Positions 17,506 through 25,972 of a DNA stretch of 64,000 bases are shown here, piece by piece. The stretch comes from Tardiphaga sp. vice304 (GTDB lineage: Bacteria; Pseudomonadota; Alphaproteobacteria; Rhizobiales; Xanthobacteraceae). The position numbers were made by a program, and so were the translations under genes. The DNA lies in NCBI RefSeq assembly GCF_007018905.1, contig NZ_CP041402.1, positions 1,538,001 to 1,602,000 on the forward strand, read 5' to 3'. Within the stretch, counting starts at the first letter, position 1; every line of letters starts with the position of its first letter. Below the pieces are notes generated by a model that saw only the letters and a program-made list of their open reading frames with translations, was not told the DNA's origin and searched no databases.

Positions 17506-17545
17506 ATACAAAACTGGACTGTCTCATAATCGTTGACACGCTCCG

Positions 17546-17829
17546 TGGCGCAGCATGCTCGATTGAAGATCGATGCTGGCGTACAGGTCTATTTCTGTGA
17601 TCCGCAAAGTCCTTGGCAGCGAGGAACGAACGAAAATACCAACGGATTGCTTCGGCAGTATTTTCCTAAGGGGACCGATCTCAGCGTGCACGGCTCCGAC
17701 ACGCTTGCTGCTGTTGCCGAGACCCTCAACACCAGACCGCGCAAGACCCTCGGTTGGAAGACACCCGCGGAGGCGCTTGACCGGCACCTCCAATCCGCTA
17801 ACCATGGCCCTGTTGCGACGACCGATTGA
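17546..17829 (+). pseudogene. IS30-family transposase, C-terminal part
   Basis: The frame VAQHARLKIDAGVQVYFCDP continues the DDE domain. The Glu lies in QRGTNENTNGLLRQYFPKGT and the tail is LNTRPRKTLGWKTPAEAL, classic IS30 signatures. It lacks its own start and is separated from the N-terminal part by copy 2. Confidence 0.88.
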
Positions 17830-17839
17830 ATCCGCCTTG

Positions 17840-18430
17840 GCTGCCCCGGTCGGAATGGTGTAGCAGCGCATCAGGCTTGCCTCGTCGCCAGATTGCCATG
17901 ACGAGGGCGTCGGTCACAAGTTGCGCCGTCATTTCGGTTTGCATCGACCAGCCTACTACGCGCCGAGAGAACAGGTCGATGACGGCCGCCACATAAATCC
18001 AGCCTTCCGCCGTCCAGATATAGGTGAAGTCAGCAATCCACTTGCGGTTGGGAGCCGCCGCTTCGAAGGCGCGGTCAAGCACGTTGGCAGCGACAGCGCT
18101 CGCCTGACGTTCACCCACATCAGGAGGAAGGCGACGCCGTCGTGGCCGCGCCCTGAGAGCTTGTAGCCGCATCAATCGTTCGACCCGGTGCAGTCCGCAC
18201 GATACACCTTCTGCCAGCAGGTCGTGCCATACACGCCTGGCGCCGTAGGTGCGGTCGCTCGCAAGGAAGCTGGCTCGAACCTTCGCACCCAACTCCTCAT
18301 CGCTTCGGCTACGCCGACTGCGTGAACGCGTCAGCCAGGCATAGAACCCACTTCGCGAGACACCGAGCGCCTCGCACAACCAATCCGCCGGCCAGAGCCC
18401 CCGGTGCTTCGAAATGAAACCGAACTTCAC
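17840..18430 (-). pseudogene. IS3-family orfB, N-terminal part (interrupted by IS30)
   Basis: 197 residues from MKFGFISKHRGLWPADW through the first Asp (WIADFTYIWTAEGW) to the second (LLHHSDRGS), where IS30 begins. The start overlaps the orfA stop (GTG within ATGTGAAG). Upstream, CTAAAAAAAG in orfA is a plausible -1 slippage site for making the OrfAB fusion. The C-terminal part is at 14514. Confidence 0.87.
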
Positions 18431-18717
18431 ATCGATTCTTTCGCGAAGTAGGCCACGGCTTTTTTTAGGATGTCGCGCTCAGCCTTCAGTTTGGCAACCT
18501 CACGCCTGAGACGCGTGATCTCCTGCTGCTCCGGCTTCATCTGACCTTGGCCGGGAAACGCATGTTGTGGGTCGTCGGCGAACTTCTTCACCCATTCACG
18601 CAGCTGCGTCGGATGAACGCCGAGGTCTTCGGCAGCCTGAGCGTAGGACACGCCCCGATCCTTGATCAGCTTGACCGCCTCAAGCTTGTACTCTCGCGTA
18701 AACTTTCGTCTCTCCAT
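18427..18717 (-). CDS. IS3-family transposase OrfA
   Basis: A 96-residue helix-turn-helix protein: MERRKFTREYKLEAVKLI, VSYAQAAEDLGVHPTQLREW, then the leucine-zipper segment EITRLRREVAKLKAERDILK. It is intact and full length for the family. It is followed directly by the interrupted orfB, so it can bind the element ends but not transpose alone. Confidence 0.9.
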   Translation of the reverse strand: MERRKFTREYKLEAVKLIKDRGVSYAQAAEDLGVHPTQLREWVKKFADDPQHAFPGQGQMKPEQQEITRLRREVAKLKAERDILKKAVAYFAKESM

Positions 18718-18788
18718 GACACACCTCCAGCTCCATAAAACACCTAACTTGGTGTCTTCGGAACCGGGTGCAGCTCAGTTCGTCGTCA

Positions 18789-18838
18789 GGCAATTTGAGA
18801 CTGATCAGGTGTTTCGAGAAGAGAGGCTCTGGCTCATC
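18789..18838. repeat. 50-bp IS-end repeat, right member
   Basis: Near copy of 14331-14380 in the same orientation, lying just outside the outer IS3 element and about 80 bases beyond the stop of the orfB at 18917. It is probably the 3' end of that element. Confidence 0.6.
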
Positions 18839-18916
18839 AGTGGTTAGAGTTTAAGCGGCCTGCAGTCGGTGCTGCAAGCGACGGTTTGCGATGGTGGCAA
18901 GTTTGATGCGTCTGCG

Positions 18917-19569
18917 TTATACGATGATCGCCTCCGCTCTGCCGTAGTAGACGTCCGCTGGCGTGACGTTGTTGATGCTCTCATGATAGCGGGCGTGATT
19001 GTAATGCTCGACGAAGGCTACGATCTGTCGTTCGAGATCTCCGGGTAAATAATAGTTTTCCAGCAGAATGCGGTTCTTCAGGGACTGGTGCCAGCGCTCG
19101 ATCTTGCCCTGGGTCTGGGGGTGATACGGTGCTCCCCGCACGTGCTGCATGCCCTTGTCATCGAGCCAGTCAGCAAGATCGCCCGCAACATAAGACGCGC
19201 CATTGTCGCTGAGCAGCCTTGGCCGCTGCACGACGGTGGCACTATCGAGGCCTGACGCGGCTAGTGCCTGGTCCAGCGTGGCCGTGACGTCGGAAGCGCA
19301 CATGGTAGGCCCGAGCCTCCAGGCCACGATGTAGCGCGAGAAGTCGTCCAAAATCGTCGACAGGTAATACCAGCCCCAGCCCGTGATCTTGAGGTAGGTG
19401 AAGTCCGACTGCCAGAGCTGGTTGATGGCGGTAGTCTTGTCCTTGAACTCGTTCGCCGCCTTGATCACCACATAGGCCGGGCTGGTGATCAGGTCATGCG
19501 CCTTCAACAGCCGATAGACCGAAGCCTCGGAGACAAAGTACTTTCTCTCGTCAGTGAATCGCACGGCCA
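18917..19569 (-). pseudogene. IS3-family orfB, C-terminal two thirds
   Basis: It runs from MAVRFTDERKYFVSEASVYR through the first Asp (QSDFTYLKITGWGWYY), the second (LLSDNGASYVAGDL) and the Glu (TQGKIERWHQSLKNRI) to VTPADVYYGRAEAIIV, so the whole catalytic core remains. The N-terminal region is separated and lies at 21388-21514. About 50 residues between the two parts appear lost where the 19570-21387 element entered, so this gene is not restorable by excision. Confidence 0.85.
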
Positions 19570-21387
19570 TGTAGCGCGTCAATCTGGATGGGAACGCGCA
19601 TTGCCTCGCTTGGACTGTTGCCTAAAATGACCTCGTTGCCTCACCGGTTTTGTTCCTTTCAGGCGCAGGGCGGTGGCGGACATGAGGCAGGTAAGCATGG
19701 CGACGATGGACGAGCTTGTTGCGGCGATCGGCGATCGCTACGCGCGGTCCGGGCGCGTGGACAAGGGCCGGATTCTTGACGAGTTCGTCGCCGTCGCCGG
19801 GATTCACCGCAAGCACGCGCAGCGTCTGCTGAAGACTGCCAAGCCGAGCCGCCGGTCCGATCCGCGCCCGGGACGGCGGATCTACGACGACGCCGTACGC
19901 GAGACGTTGGTACTGCTTTGGGAAGCTTCCGATCGGATCTGCGGCAAGCGGCTCAAGTGTCTTCTACCTGCGCTCGTCGCGTCCATGGAGAGCCACGGCC
20001 ATATCTGCCTCGCCGACGGGGTTCGCGCCGCAATTTTGTCGATGAGCGCGGCGACCATCGATCGGTCCTTGCGGGAAGCAAAAGAACGATCCGGCGGCCG
20101 CAAGCGCCGCCGGGCGGTCGCGTCGGCGGCGCTGCGCAGAAGCGTGCCGGTTCGGACCTTCTCCGACTGGAACGACCCGCCGCCGGGCTTCTTCGAAGCC
20201 GATCTCGTCGCTCATAGCGGCCCGTGCGCCGATGGCAGCTTCGTGCAGACGCTCACCCTCACCGACATAACCACCGGTTGGACCGACTGCATGCCGCTTC
20301 TCTTCCGCGAGCAGACGCTGCTGACCGAGGTGCTGTCGCAGATGCGCACGCAGTTGCCGATGCCCGTCCTTGGGTTCGACACGGACAACGACACTGTCTT
20401 CATGAACGAGACCGTCAACGCCTATTGCACGGCCAACGGGATCGAGTTCACCCGCTCGCGGCCCTATCGCAAGAATGACCAGGCCTGGGTCGAGCAGAAG
20501 AACGGCGCCATCGGCTGGCGCTTGGTCGGCTACCGCCGCTTCGAGGGCCTGGAAGCCACGGCCGAGTTAGGCCGACTCTACGCGTCGGCGCGGCTGTTCA
20601 TCAACTACTTCCAGCCATCCTTCAAGCTCGCCGAGAAGCACCGCGACGGCGCGCGCGTTCGAAAGAAATATCACAGCCCGGCGACGCCCTATCAGCGGCT
20701 GCTGGACGATCCGCGAACGCCGCCGGAAGTCGCTCGCCGGGTCGGCACGATCTACGCGACGCTCGATCCCGTCCGTCTACTTCAGGACATCCGCGCACGG
20801 CAGTAGCGGCTCGTCGACATGGCCGACACACCGCTACGAACGGCGAACGCAACGAAGTCGCCGCCAACGATCGAGCAGTTCCTAGCCAGCTTGAAGACAG
20901 CGTGGCGAGAAGGCGAGCCGAACCCCGCGACGCGGCCGAAGCCGAAAGTTCCGCGCGGACGCCGAAGGCCCGATCCACTGGCGGCGGTCTCCACCGAGAT
21001 CGAGGCCTGGTTTGCAGCGGAGCCGTGGCGGACCTCGCGCGAGCTGCTCGACCGTCTCCAGTCGGCTTATCCTCGAAAATATAGCGACGGCTATCTGCGC
21101 ACGCTTCAGCGGCGCCTGAAGCACCTGCGGCGCCAGGCCGCGCATAATCTTGTCTTGGGAACGGCGCCGGAAGCTGCGCCAAGCGTCAGCATGCCGGCTC
21201 CTTCGTAGACTTCAGCGGCCCGCAAGCCGCTCGCTCGCTACAGCGCGTTGGGAAGCGCGCTTCGCGAGCGGCTTGCTTCCAACAACGCTACGGCCAAGGG
21301 CAACATTTTGAATGAGGCAACGAAACGGCCTTCGGGAACAATCTCGGATGCGGCAATACGCGTTCCCATCCAGATTGACGCGCTACA
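19570..21387 (+). mobile_element. Integrase-type transposon with IS21-like ends (1818 bp)
   Basis: Bounded by inverted repeats beginning TGTAGCGCGTCAATCTGGAT (19570 onward, and the complement ending 21387). The outer 25 bases are the same as the right ends of the IS21 copies at 29872 and 59441. No target duplication is seen (GCCA versus AGCG), in line with loss of flanking orfB sequence. Confidence 0.75.
19697..21208 (+). pseudogene. Integrase-core transposase split by an in-frame TAG
   Basis: An RNase H-like transposase with an N-terminal helical DNA-binding domain (MDELVAAIGDRYARSGRVDK, FVAVAGIHRKHAQRLL). The catalytic Asp is in GFFEADLVAHSG, the second in LGFDTDNDTVFMN, and the Glu in QAWVEQKNGAIGWRLVGYRR. 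The frame stops at TAG (20804-20806), yet continues in the same frame as RLVDMADTPLRT with a C-terminal domain (TIEQFLASLKTAWREGEP, LAAVSTEIEAWF, YLRTLQRRLKHLRR). I infer that both were one protein of about 500 residues. Both parts might still be made separately from the ATG at 20819. Confidence 0.75.
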
Positions 21388-21514
21388 AGCGGTCATACCA
21401 ACGATAAAACGTTGAACGCGGGATGCCGAGTTTGTCCAGTGTGCGCTTGGCCGGCAGGTGCGACCCTTCGACCAGATCAATGATCTCGGCCTTCTCGGAT
21501 GCGGGATACCTCAT
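21388..21514 (-). pseudogene. IS3-family orfB, N-terminal fragment
   Basis: MRYPASEKAEIIDLVEGSHL, then KRTLDKLGIPRSTFYRWYDR, the helix-turn-helix start of the orfB whose catalytic part is at 18917. It is cut by the transposon ending at 21387. Its ATG overlaps the orfA stop by four bases. Confidence 0.82.
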
Positions 21515-21885
21515 GCCTCGTCCTCCCCATCCCCGTTCATGTTTTTTTTGAGCAGGCGATTTTCGAGGGTGAGGTCGGCAACGACCTCCTTCAAGGCGGT
21601 GGCCTCACGACGAAGATCCTTGACCTCACCAGGCGTTGCGGCTCGCGCAGTGTCACCGGCCAATCGGCGCTTGCCGGCCTCAAGGAACTCCTTGGACCAG
21701 CCATAATACATCGAGGCGGCAATACCTTCACGGCGACAAAGCTCGGAGATGTTCTCCTCGCCACGCAGCCCTTCCAGCACGATGCGGATCTTCTCTTCGG
21801 CCGAATAATGCCGACGCGTCTGGCGCCGGATGTCCTTCAGCACTTGTTCTGCGGGCGCTTTGCCCGGTACGGATTTCTGTTTCAT
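21511..21885 (-). CDS. IS3-family transposase OrfA
   Basis: A 124-residue DNA-binding protein. An N-terminal extension precedes RRHYSAEEKIRIVLEGLRGE and ISELCRREGIAASMYYGWSK (helix-turn-helix), then a coiled coil LRREATALKEVVADLTLENR ending LLKKNMNGDGEDEA. It is intact and belongs with the split orfB (21388-21514 and 18917-19569). The run of A on its strand near the end could support -1 slippage. Confidence 0.87.
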   Translation of the reverse strand: MKQKSVPGKAPAEQVLKDIRRQTRRHYSAEEKIRIVLEGLRGEENISELCRREGIAASMYYGWSKEFLEAGKRRLAGDTARAATPGEVKDLRREATALKEVVADLTLENRLLKKNMNGDGEDEA

Positions 21886-21970
21886 CTTCGCTCCTTGCGG
21901 CTACGATGAACCAGAAATCCTCCCTTCGTGAAGTCCCTCAATTTGTCTCAAGGGTGTGCTAACGGGGAAC

Positions 21971-22353
21971 ACGATGAGAGGCGGCTGCTGAAGCTGCAGC
22001 GCGACCTGGCCGCAGTAAAGCTGCTGATCATCGATGAACTGGGCTATGTGCCGTTCTCGACGGCCGGTGCCGAGCTCTTGTTCGAGGTGTTCAGCGCGCG
22101 CTACGAACGTGGCTCGACCATCGTCACTTCGAACTTACCATTCGAGGAATGGACATCGGTGTTCGGCGCCGAGCGCTTGACCGGCGCGCTTCTCGACCGG
22201 CTGACCCACCATGTCCACATCCTGTCGATGAACGGCGAGAGTTATCGGCTGACGCAATCCGCACGCCGCCGGAAACCCGCCGCCATGGACGTGGGCGACC
22301 AGTCTGCCGTCGAGGCCGTTGATCCAGACACCGGCGAAATTACCACCCGGTAG
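21971..22353 (+). pseudogene. IS21-family istB, C-terminal fragment
   Basis: About 127 residues from DERRLLKLQRDLAAVKLL through Walker B LLIIDELGYVPF, SARYERGSTIVTSNLPFEEW and RLTHHVHILSMNGESYRL. Walker A and the N-terminus are missing, so it is inactive. It is closely similar to the istB remnant at 6055-6837. The break coincides with the end of the IS3 element to its left. Confidence 0.85.
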
Positions 22354-22373
22354 TCTCGGAACAATTCTCGCCG

Positions 22374-22415
22374 CCGACATGCAAAGGGGCCCGATCGAGC
22401 CCCCTTGCATGTCGG
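22374..22415 (+). terminator. Hairpin after istB remnant
   Basis: The 17-base arms CCGACATGCAAAGGGGC and GCCCCCTTGCATGTCGG pair with one mismatch around an 8-base loop, 20 bases after the istB stop. It matches the position of the terminator at 6846 in the sister element. From here to 22570 I see only the probable IS21 right end. Confidence 0.65.
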
Positions 22416-22570
22416 TGGATCCCCGCCTCACTGGCCTGCTTTTACTCCGCCACGCTGGCCTGGTTTCGATCCGCCTTTGACAGGTGTAGCTTATAAAGAA
22501 GCGTCGGGTTCTACTCTTTTATTGGTATCGTCCAGCCGCTTTCGCGTAGCTATCAGATCACCACTGATTG

Positions 22571-23137
22571 TCAGCCCGGTTGAGACCATGCGCCTGCCTC
22601 CTCCAGGATCTCCATCGATTGATCAGTAAATTCCGCTTTCGGGCCATCGCCACCGATTACGAACATCAGAATCGACTCTTCATTTGGATCGCCGTCGGCT
22701 GTGACGTTTTCAAAGCGTCGCGCCACTCCGGGCGGAAACGAAACCACGTCGAGGGGGCCGGCATCAACGTAATCGACGCCACCGCTTTCATTTTCCCAAC
22801 TGCAGCGCCAAGTACCGGTCATGGGAATGAACGTCTCGTTGGTGTCGTGGTTGTGCATCATTGGACCGTTGCCGGGCTTGGCACGGCAATAACCGAGGTT
22901 AAAGCCTTCGGAAATCTTGATTGCGGCAAGGCGCGACGCATTGTCACCAACTGGCGAAGTTACTGCGCCGCCCTCGCCCTTCGGGGGTTGAAAACCAATC
23001 ACGTTGTAAAGGGTACGGATGCAGCCTTCCATCTTACTGTCAGGAAGGCCGCCATCCGAGCCCTTTAAATCCTTGAAGTACGCGACCCGTTTCAACATTT
23101 CCTGCCGAGCTAGGCCAGACCGCGGAAGATTTTCCAT
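22571..23137 (-). CDS. Cupin-domain protein A
   Basis: A 188-residue cytoplasmic cupin. Motif 1 is MMHNHDTNETFIPMTG, giving HxHx3E metal ligands. Motif 2 reads SFPPGVARRFENV, where the family normally has His in place of the first Arg, so one ligand is absent. AGGAAG precedes the ATG at 23137. It diverges from TetR A across 243 bp, which suggests control by that regulator. A second gene, cupin B at 34263, encodes nearly the same protein in a similar regulatory setting. Role unknown; a dioxygenase or isomerase for a small cyclic substrate, or a sensor, are possibilities. Confidence 0.87.
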   Translation of the reverse strand: MENLPRSGLARQEMLKRVAYFKDLKGSDGGLPDSKMEGCIRTLYNVIGFQPPKGEGGAVTSPVGDNASRLAAIKISEGFNLGYCRAKPGNGPMMHNHDTNETFIPMTGTWRCSWENESGGVDYVDAGPLDVVSFPPGVARRFENVTADGDPNEESILMFVIGGDGPKAEFTDQSMEILEEAGAWSQPG

Positions 23138-23342
23138 GTTGCTTCCTTCTCTTGACAGATTTCCAGCAAAGACGTTTCTCAACCTATGTCGACAGATTTT
23201 CAAGCAACCGATTTTGCTGCTGCTTGGCGACCAAAGCCATCACTTCGTCGCTCCATAGCCTGTCGCGTCTTACTATTGGGCGATAGCCCATTCGTTGCAT
23301 CCCGATCGTAAGCTGTCAATAGCCGCATAGTCTATTCCGACG

Positions 23343-23357
23343 TCTTCTAGTAGAAGA
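23343..23357. promoter_or_regulatory. Operator-like palindrome before TetR A
   Basis: TCTTCTA-G-TAGAAGA is a perfect 7-bp inverted repeat ending 23 bases before the tetR A start, in the divergent region shared with cupin A. Candidate TetR A site. Confidence 0.45.
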
Positions 23358-23380
23358 AGGTTTGAAAAAGAGAACTTACA

Positions 23381-24094
23381 ATGACCGTGCTGACCAAAGC
23401 AAAGTTCGTCTCGCCGCGAGAAAAGGCTGTGAAGAAGCGCCTGCGCCTGAATCCAGTCGATCGGGAACGGCAAATTCTAAACGGTGCTATTGCGTACTTC
23501 GCAGAACGCGGATTCGACGGACCAACGCGCGAATTAACCTCGCGCCTAGGGGTGTCGAAAGGTCTGCTTTATCGATATTTTCCGGGCAAGGAAGCTCTTA
23601 TAGACCGCGTCTATGAGGAAGTCTTTCTCGGTCGGTGGGATGCTGATTGGGACAGTTTGCTGGCTGACCGCTCTATAAAGCTGCGTGATCGATTGCAGCT
23701 ATTCTACGGCAAGTACGCCGAAACAATGTTGCACGATTACGAATGGGTGCGAATTTATCTCCTATCAGGTCTTGCCGGGGCTTCCATCAATAATCGATTC
23801 AGTACTTTCGTCACTGAACATATCTACAAGCCGGTACTGAACGAGCTCCGCTACGAATTTGACGCGCCAGCTATTACGCGGTTGCCCGCTTCAGAGGGCG
23901 AAATGGAATTGATGTGGGGACTGCACGGCGCAATTTTTTATATTGGCATCCGGAAATGGATCTATCACGCGGAGGTTCCTAAGGACGCGCCGGGCGCCGT
24001 GTACTTATTAGTTGACGGCCTATATTCAAATGCTTGCAAAATGATGACTGCGGAGAGGAATGCGAAGACCAGAGTTGTGCGTCGTAAAAGTTGA
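23381..24094 (+). CDS. TetR-family regulator A
   Basis: A 237-residue repressor. A basic N-terminal tail precedes the helix-turn-helix ILNGAIAYFAERGFDGPTRE and SRLGVSKGLLYRYFPGKEAL. The rest is a long helical ligand domain (MLHDYEWVRIYLLSGLAGAS, MELMWGLHGAIFYIGIRKWI). It is clearly homologous to TetR B at 35423: both have ERVYE/DRVYE, LxRWD and a YF.xIRK.I helix. It is divergent to cupin A and convergent with OsmC A, so it is the probable local regulator. The ligand is unknown. Confidence 0.88.
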   Translation: MTVLTKAKFVSPREKAVKKRLRLNPVDRERQILNGAIAYFAERGFDGPTRELTSRLGVSKGLLYRYFPGKEALIDRVYEEVFLGRWDADWDSLLADRSIKLRDRLQLFYGKYAETMLHDYEWVRIYLLSGLAGASINNRFSTFVTEHIYKPVLNELRYEFDAPAITRLPASEGEMELMWGLHGAIFYIGIRKWIYHAEVPKDAPGAVYLLVDGLYSNACKMMTAERNAKTRVVRRKS

Positions 24095-24249
24095 AGCAGT
24101 AGGAAGGGTAGCTTTCGCCTCGCTTCCCCGATACCGAAATTATCACTCTGCCGTATACTTGAAATTAGGCGAGAAGGCACGATCTCCAGCCTCGACAGGG
24201 CGTTGCCCGCAGCTTGTTCGAAAGATCGGCTGACTAAATTTGCGTCGTA

Positions 24250-24277
24250 GGCCGTGCGAACGATCTTTCGCACGGCC
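24250..24277. terminator. Bidirectional terminator between TetR A and OsmC A
   Basis: The arms GGCCGTGCGAA and TTCGCACGGCC are perfect complements around CGATCT. The hairpin lies in the 200-bp gap between two convergent genes, close to the OsmC A stop at 24295. Confidence 0.7.
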
Positions 24278-24294
24278 GATAAATCGAAGTATAA

Positions 24295-24831
24295 CTATTT
24301 CAGCTCGCACACAATCCATTCGTTTTCATGCTTCAAGCGGTGCACAATTTCTACAGAGAGAATCTGTTCCGCGAAGCAGCCTCTAGCCGCAGCTCGAACG
24401 AGGCGTTTTTGAGCGTCCAGAGAAGAAACAGTATCAAATTCGATATCAAGAAAAAATTTGTTTGGGTGCGCAACATATGGCTCTTGACCGTCACGCTGAG
24501 CGAACCATTCAAACCTTGCCTTGGTGCTTAAGCCATGAACCTGAACCCCGCATTGGCGAGCGAAAGTGCGCATCTGCGTCATGAAACATGTTACTACTCC
24601 GGCCGTAAAAAGCGCCAATGGTTTTGGCGCGGTTTCGTCGCCGCCGTGAAATTTGCCTTCGTCGCTCGCGAGGTCCCACATCTGAAGGCGTTCGGGTTCA
24701 GTCATCCCGACCTTTACATCGTTCCTGCGTTTTCCTGAAGAGTATCCAGTAAGCTCGAAGCTAACTGGAAACCTTCCGGTGAGCGTTGTGCCATCTACTT
24801 CAACGTATTTGGGCTTGACTGTTGCGTTCAT
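24295..24831 (-). CDS. OsmC-family protein A
   Basis: A 178-residue OsmC/Ohr-like protein; characterised members reduce organic hydroperoxides with two Cys. The two candidate redox Cys are in GVVTCFMTQMR and AARGCFAEQIL. GKFHGGDETAPKPLALFTAG is the family's dimer-core segment. The ATG at 24831 has GGAG eight bases upstream; an in-frame ATG at 24858 is less likely. It is homologous to OsmC B at 43808. It diverges from the LysR gene across about 200 bp. Whether it acts as a peroxidase or has another thiol role cannot be told from sequence. Confidence 0.85.
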   Translation of the reverse strand: MNATVKPKYVEVDGTTLTGRFPVSFELTGYSSGKRRNDVKVGMTEPERLQMWDLASDEGKFHGGDETAPKPLALFTAGVVTCFMTQMRTFARQCGVQVHGLSTKARFEWFAQRDGQEPYVAHPNKFFLDIEFDTVSSLDAQKRLVRAAARGCFAEQILSVEIVHRLKHENEWIVCELK

Positions 24832-24937
24832 CGAGCTAGCTCCGTTTGCAGGTTGCATTCTTTATCAGCGACGGTGTCCGAGCCCAAACACTATCGATTC
24901 ACGCGGATAGATCTTCAACAAATTACCTATCACAGCG

Positions 24938-24952
24938 ATACGTTTTATGTAT
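24938..24952. promoter_or_regulatory. LysR-type box (ATAC-N7-GTAT)
   Basis: ATAC-GTTTTAT-GTAT fits the T-N11-A pattern bound by LysR regulators. It lies in the divergent OsmC A / LysR intergenic region, 81 bases before the lysR start. Confidence 0.4.
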
Positions 24953-25033
24953 GATCAGTAGGCTTCGCGACGATATCAGTTGATAGGCCGGATAAGCATT
25001 TGCGCATCGCACACGTTAACCAGGGGAAGTTTA

Positions 25034-25972
25034 ATGGATGCGCAATCCCTACGATGCTTTCTTCGAATAGCTGAACTCGGCAGTTTCGGGAAGGCGGCGC
25101 ATGCACTAAATGTGACGCAGCCTACGTTGAGCAGGCGCATCGCGCTCCTAGAAAGCGAGCTTCGTACTAAACTGTTTGTTCGTCACCAGCGTGGTGTCAA
25201 TCTTACTCCTTCTGGTCTGGCACTAGTTACAAGGGCTCTTGGCGTTGCGCGACAACTCGATGAGCTGCAAGAAGATATCAAGACGCTCGACCAAGAGCCG
25301 AGCGGAAGCCTAGCCATCGGCCTGCCTCCATCATTGGTCGCAGTGCTGAATGGTCCGCTAGTTCAAGCGTACAGCAGCAAATATCCTCGCGTAGATCTCT
25401 TTATATATGAGAGCATAAGCGACGTTCTAGGCGAAAAGCTCGCTTGCGGCGATCTCGATGTTGCGTTGATGTTCTCAACGCGGTCCCGCTTAAGGAATGT
25501 ATCTACGAAAGTATTAGCGATTGAGGAAATAGTGTTGGCCAGCTCTCCTCACTGTTCGCCCGCTAAAACGCGGCTGACGATGTCAGACATATCCAAACTT
25601 CCACTCGTGCTGTATAGACTGCCAAATTATATCCGATGGAGAGTCGATATTGCATTTCAGCAGCAGAACATTAAGCCGGTTGTCAGGTCGGAAACGAATA
25701 CATTGCCTATGTTACTTGAGTTGGCTAGGCGGGGGGTCGGATCGGCCATCTTGCCTAGGTCGGCAGTGGAGCATGATGTCTCCTTGAATCGTTTGATGGC
25801 CATCCCAATTCGAGGTATGTCGGTCACATGGACGCTTGCGGTTTCTCGCAACCGCGAACACTCCGCGGCGGTTCGCGCACTTATTAAGTGCATTGAGGAA
25901 CTCGTTCTCAAGCAAATCAAGGCCGAGAGATGGAAGGCGACACTACAAACTAATTCCACATGGCAAATCTGA
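25034..25972 (+). CDS. LysR-family transcriptional regulator
   Basis: A 312-residue regulator. The N-terminal winged helix is SLRCFLRIAELGSFGKAAHA then LNVTQPTLSRRIALLESEL. A periplasmic-binding-like effector domain runs from SGSLAIGLPPSLVAVL to RGVGSAILPRSAVEHD. AGGGGAAG is the ribosome site for the ATG at 25034. Divergent to OsmC A, its usual expected target. The effector domain resembles regulators of aromatic-acid catabolism, but the inducer is unknown. Confidence 0.9.
   Translation: MDAQSLRCFLRIAELGSFGKAAHALNVTQPTLSRRIALLESELRTKLFVRHQRGVNLTPSGLALVTRALGVARQLDELQEDIKTLDQEPSGSLAIGLPPSLVAVLNGPLVQAYSSKYPRVDLFIYESISDVLGEKLACGDLDVALMFSTRSRLRNVSTKVLAIEEIVLASSPHCSPAKTRLTMSDISKLPLVLYRLPNYIRWRVDIAFQQQNIKPVVRSETNTLPMLLELARRGVGSAILPRSAVEHDVSLNRLMAIPIRGMSVTWTLAVSRNREHSAAVRALIKCIEELVLKQIKAERWKATLQTNSTWQI

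Larger units (their letters stand above)
15961..17545 (+). mobile_element. IS3-family element, copy 2 (1585 bp)
   Basis: It has the same sequence and orientation as 4470-6054. A clean 4-bp target duplication TGGC lies at 15957-15960 and 17546-17549, inside the IS30 transposase. The insertion is simple and independent of copy 1. Confidence 0.93.
14790..17836 (+). mobile_element. IS30-family element (about 1.46 kb) carrying nested IS3 copy 2
   Basis: The left end is GGCGGATTCAACTGGTCGTC and the right-end complement is GGCGGATTCAATCGGTCGTC. The target duplication TTG is at 14787-14789 and 17837-17839, fitting IS30 behaviour. It sits within the orfB of the outer IS3 element. Removing 15961-17549 restores a 468-residue transposase frame. 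Confidence 0.88.
14484..18777 (-). mobile_element. IS3-family element (about 1.24 kb) carrying a nested IS30 insertion
   Basis: The ends begin TGAGCTGCACCCGGTTC on both sides in inverted orientation, and a 3-bp target duplication GTT lies at 14481-14483 and 18778-18780. Removing 14790-17839 leaves about 1244 bp with orfA (18427-18717) and a 288-residue orfB. It is the outermost of three nested elements. Confidence 0.88.

Noticed and set aside
4470..17545. Composite transposon with two IS3 copies as its arms
   Set aside because: Copy 2 has its own 4-bp duplication inside IS30, and the outer flanks of the pair (CGAC and TGGC) do not match, so unit transposition is not supported.
20622..21182. 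Reverse frame of 186 codons inside the integrase-type element
   Set aside because: Low-complexity Arg/Ala text opposite a recognisable transposase; a G+C-rich shadow frame.
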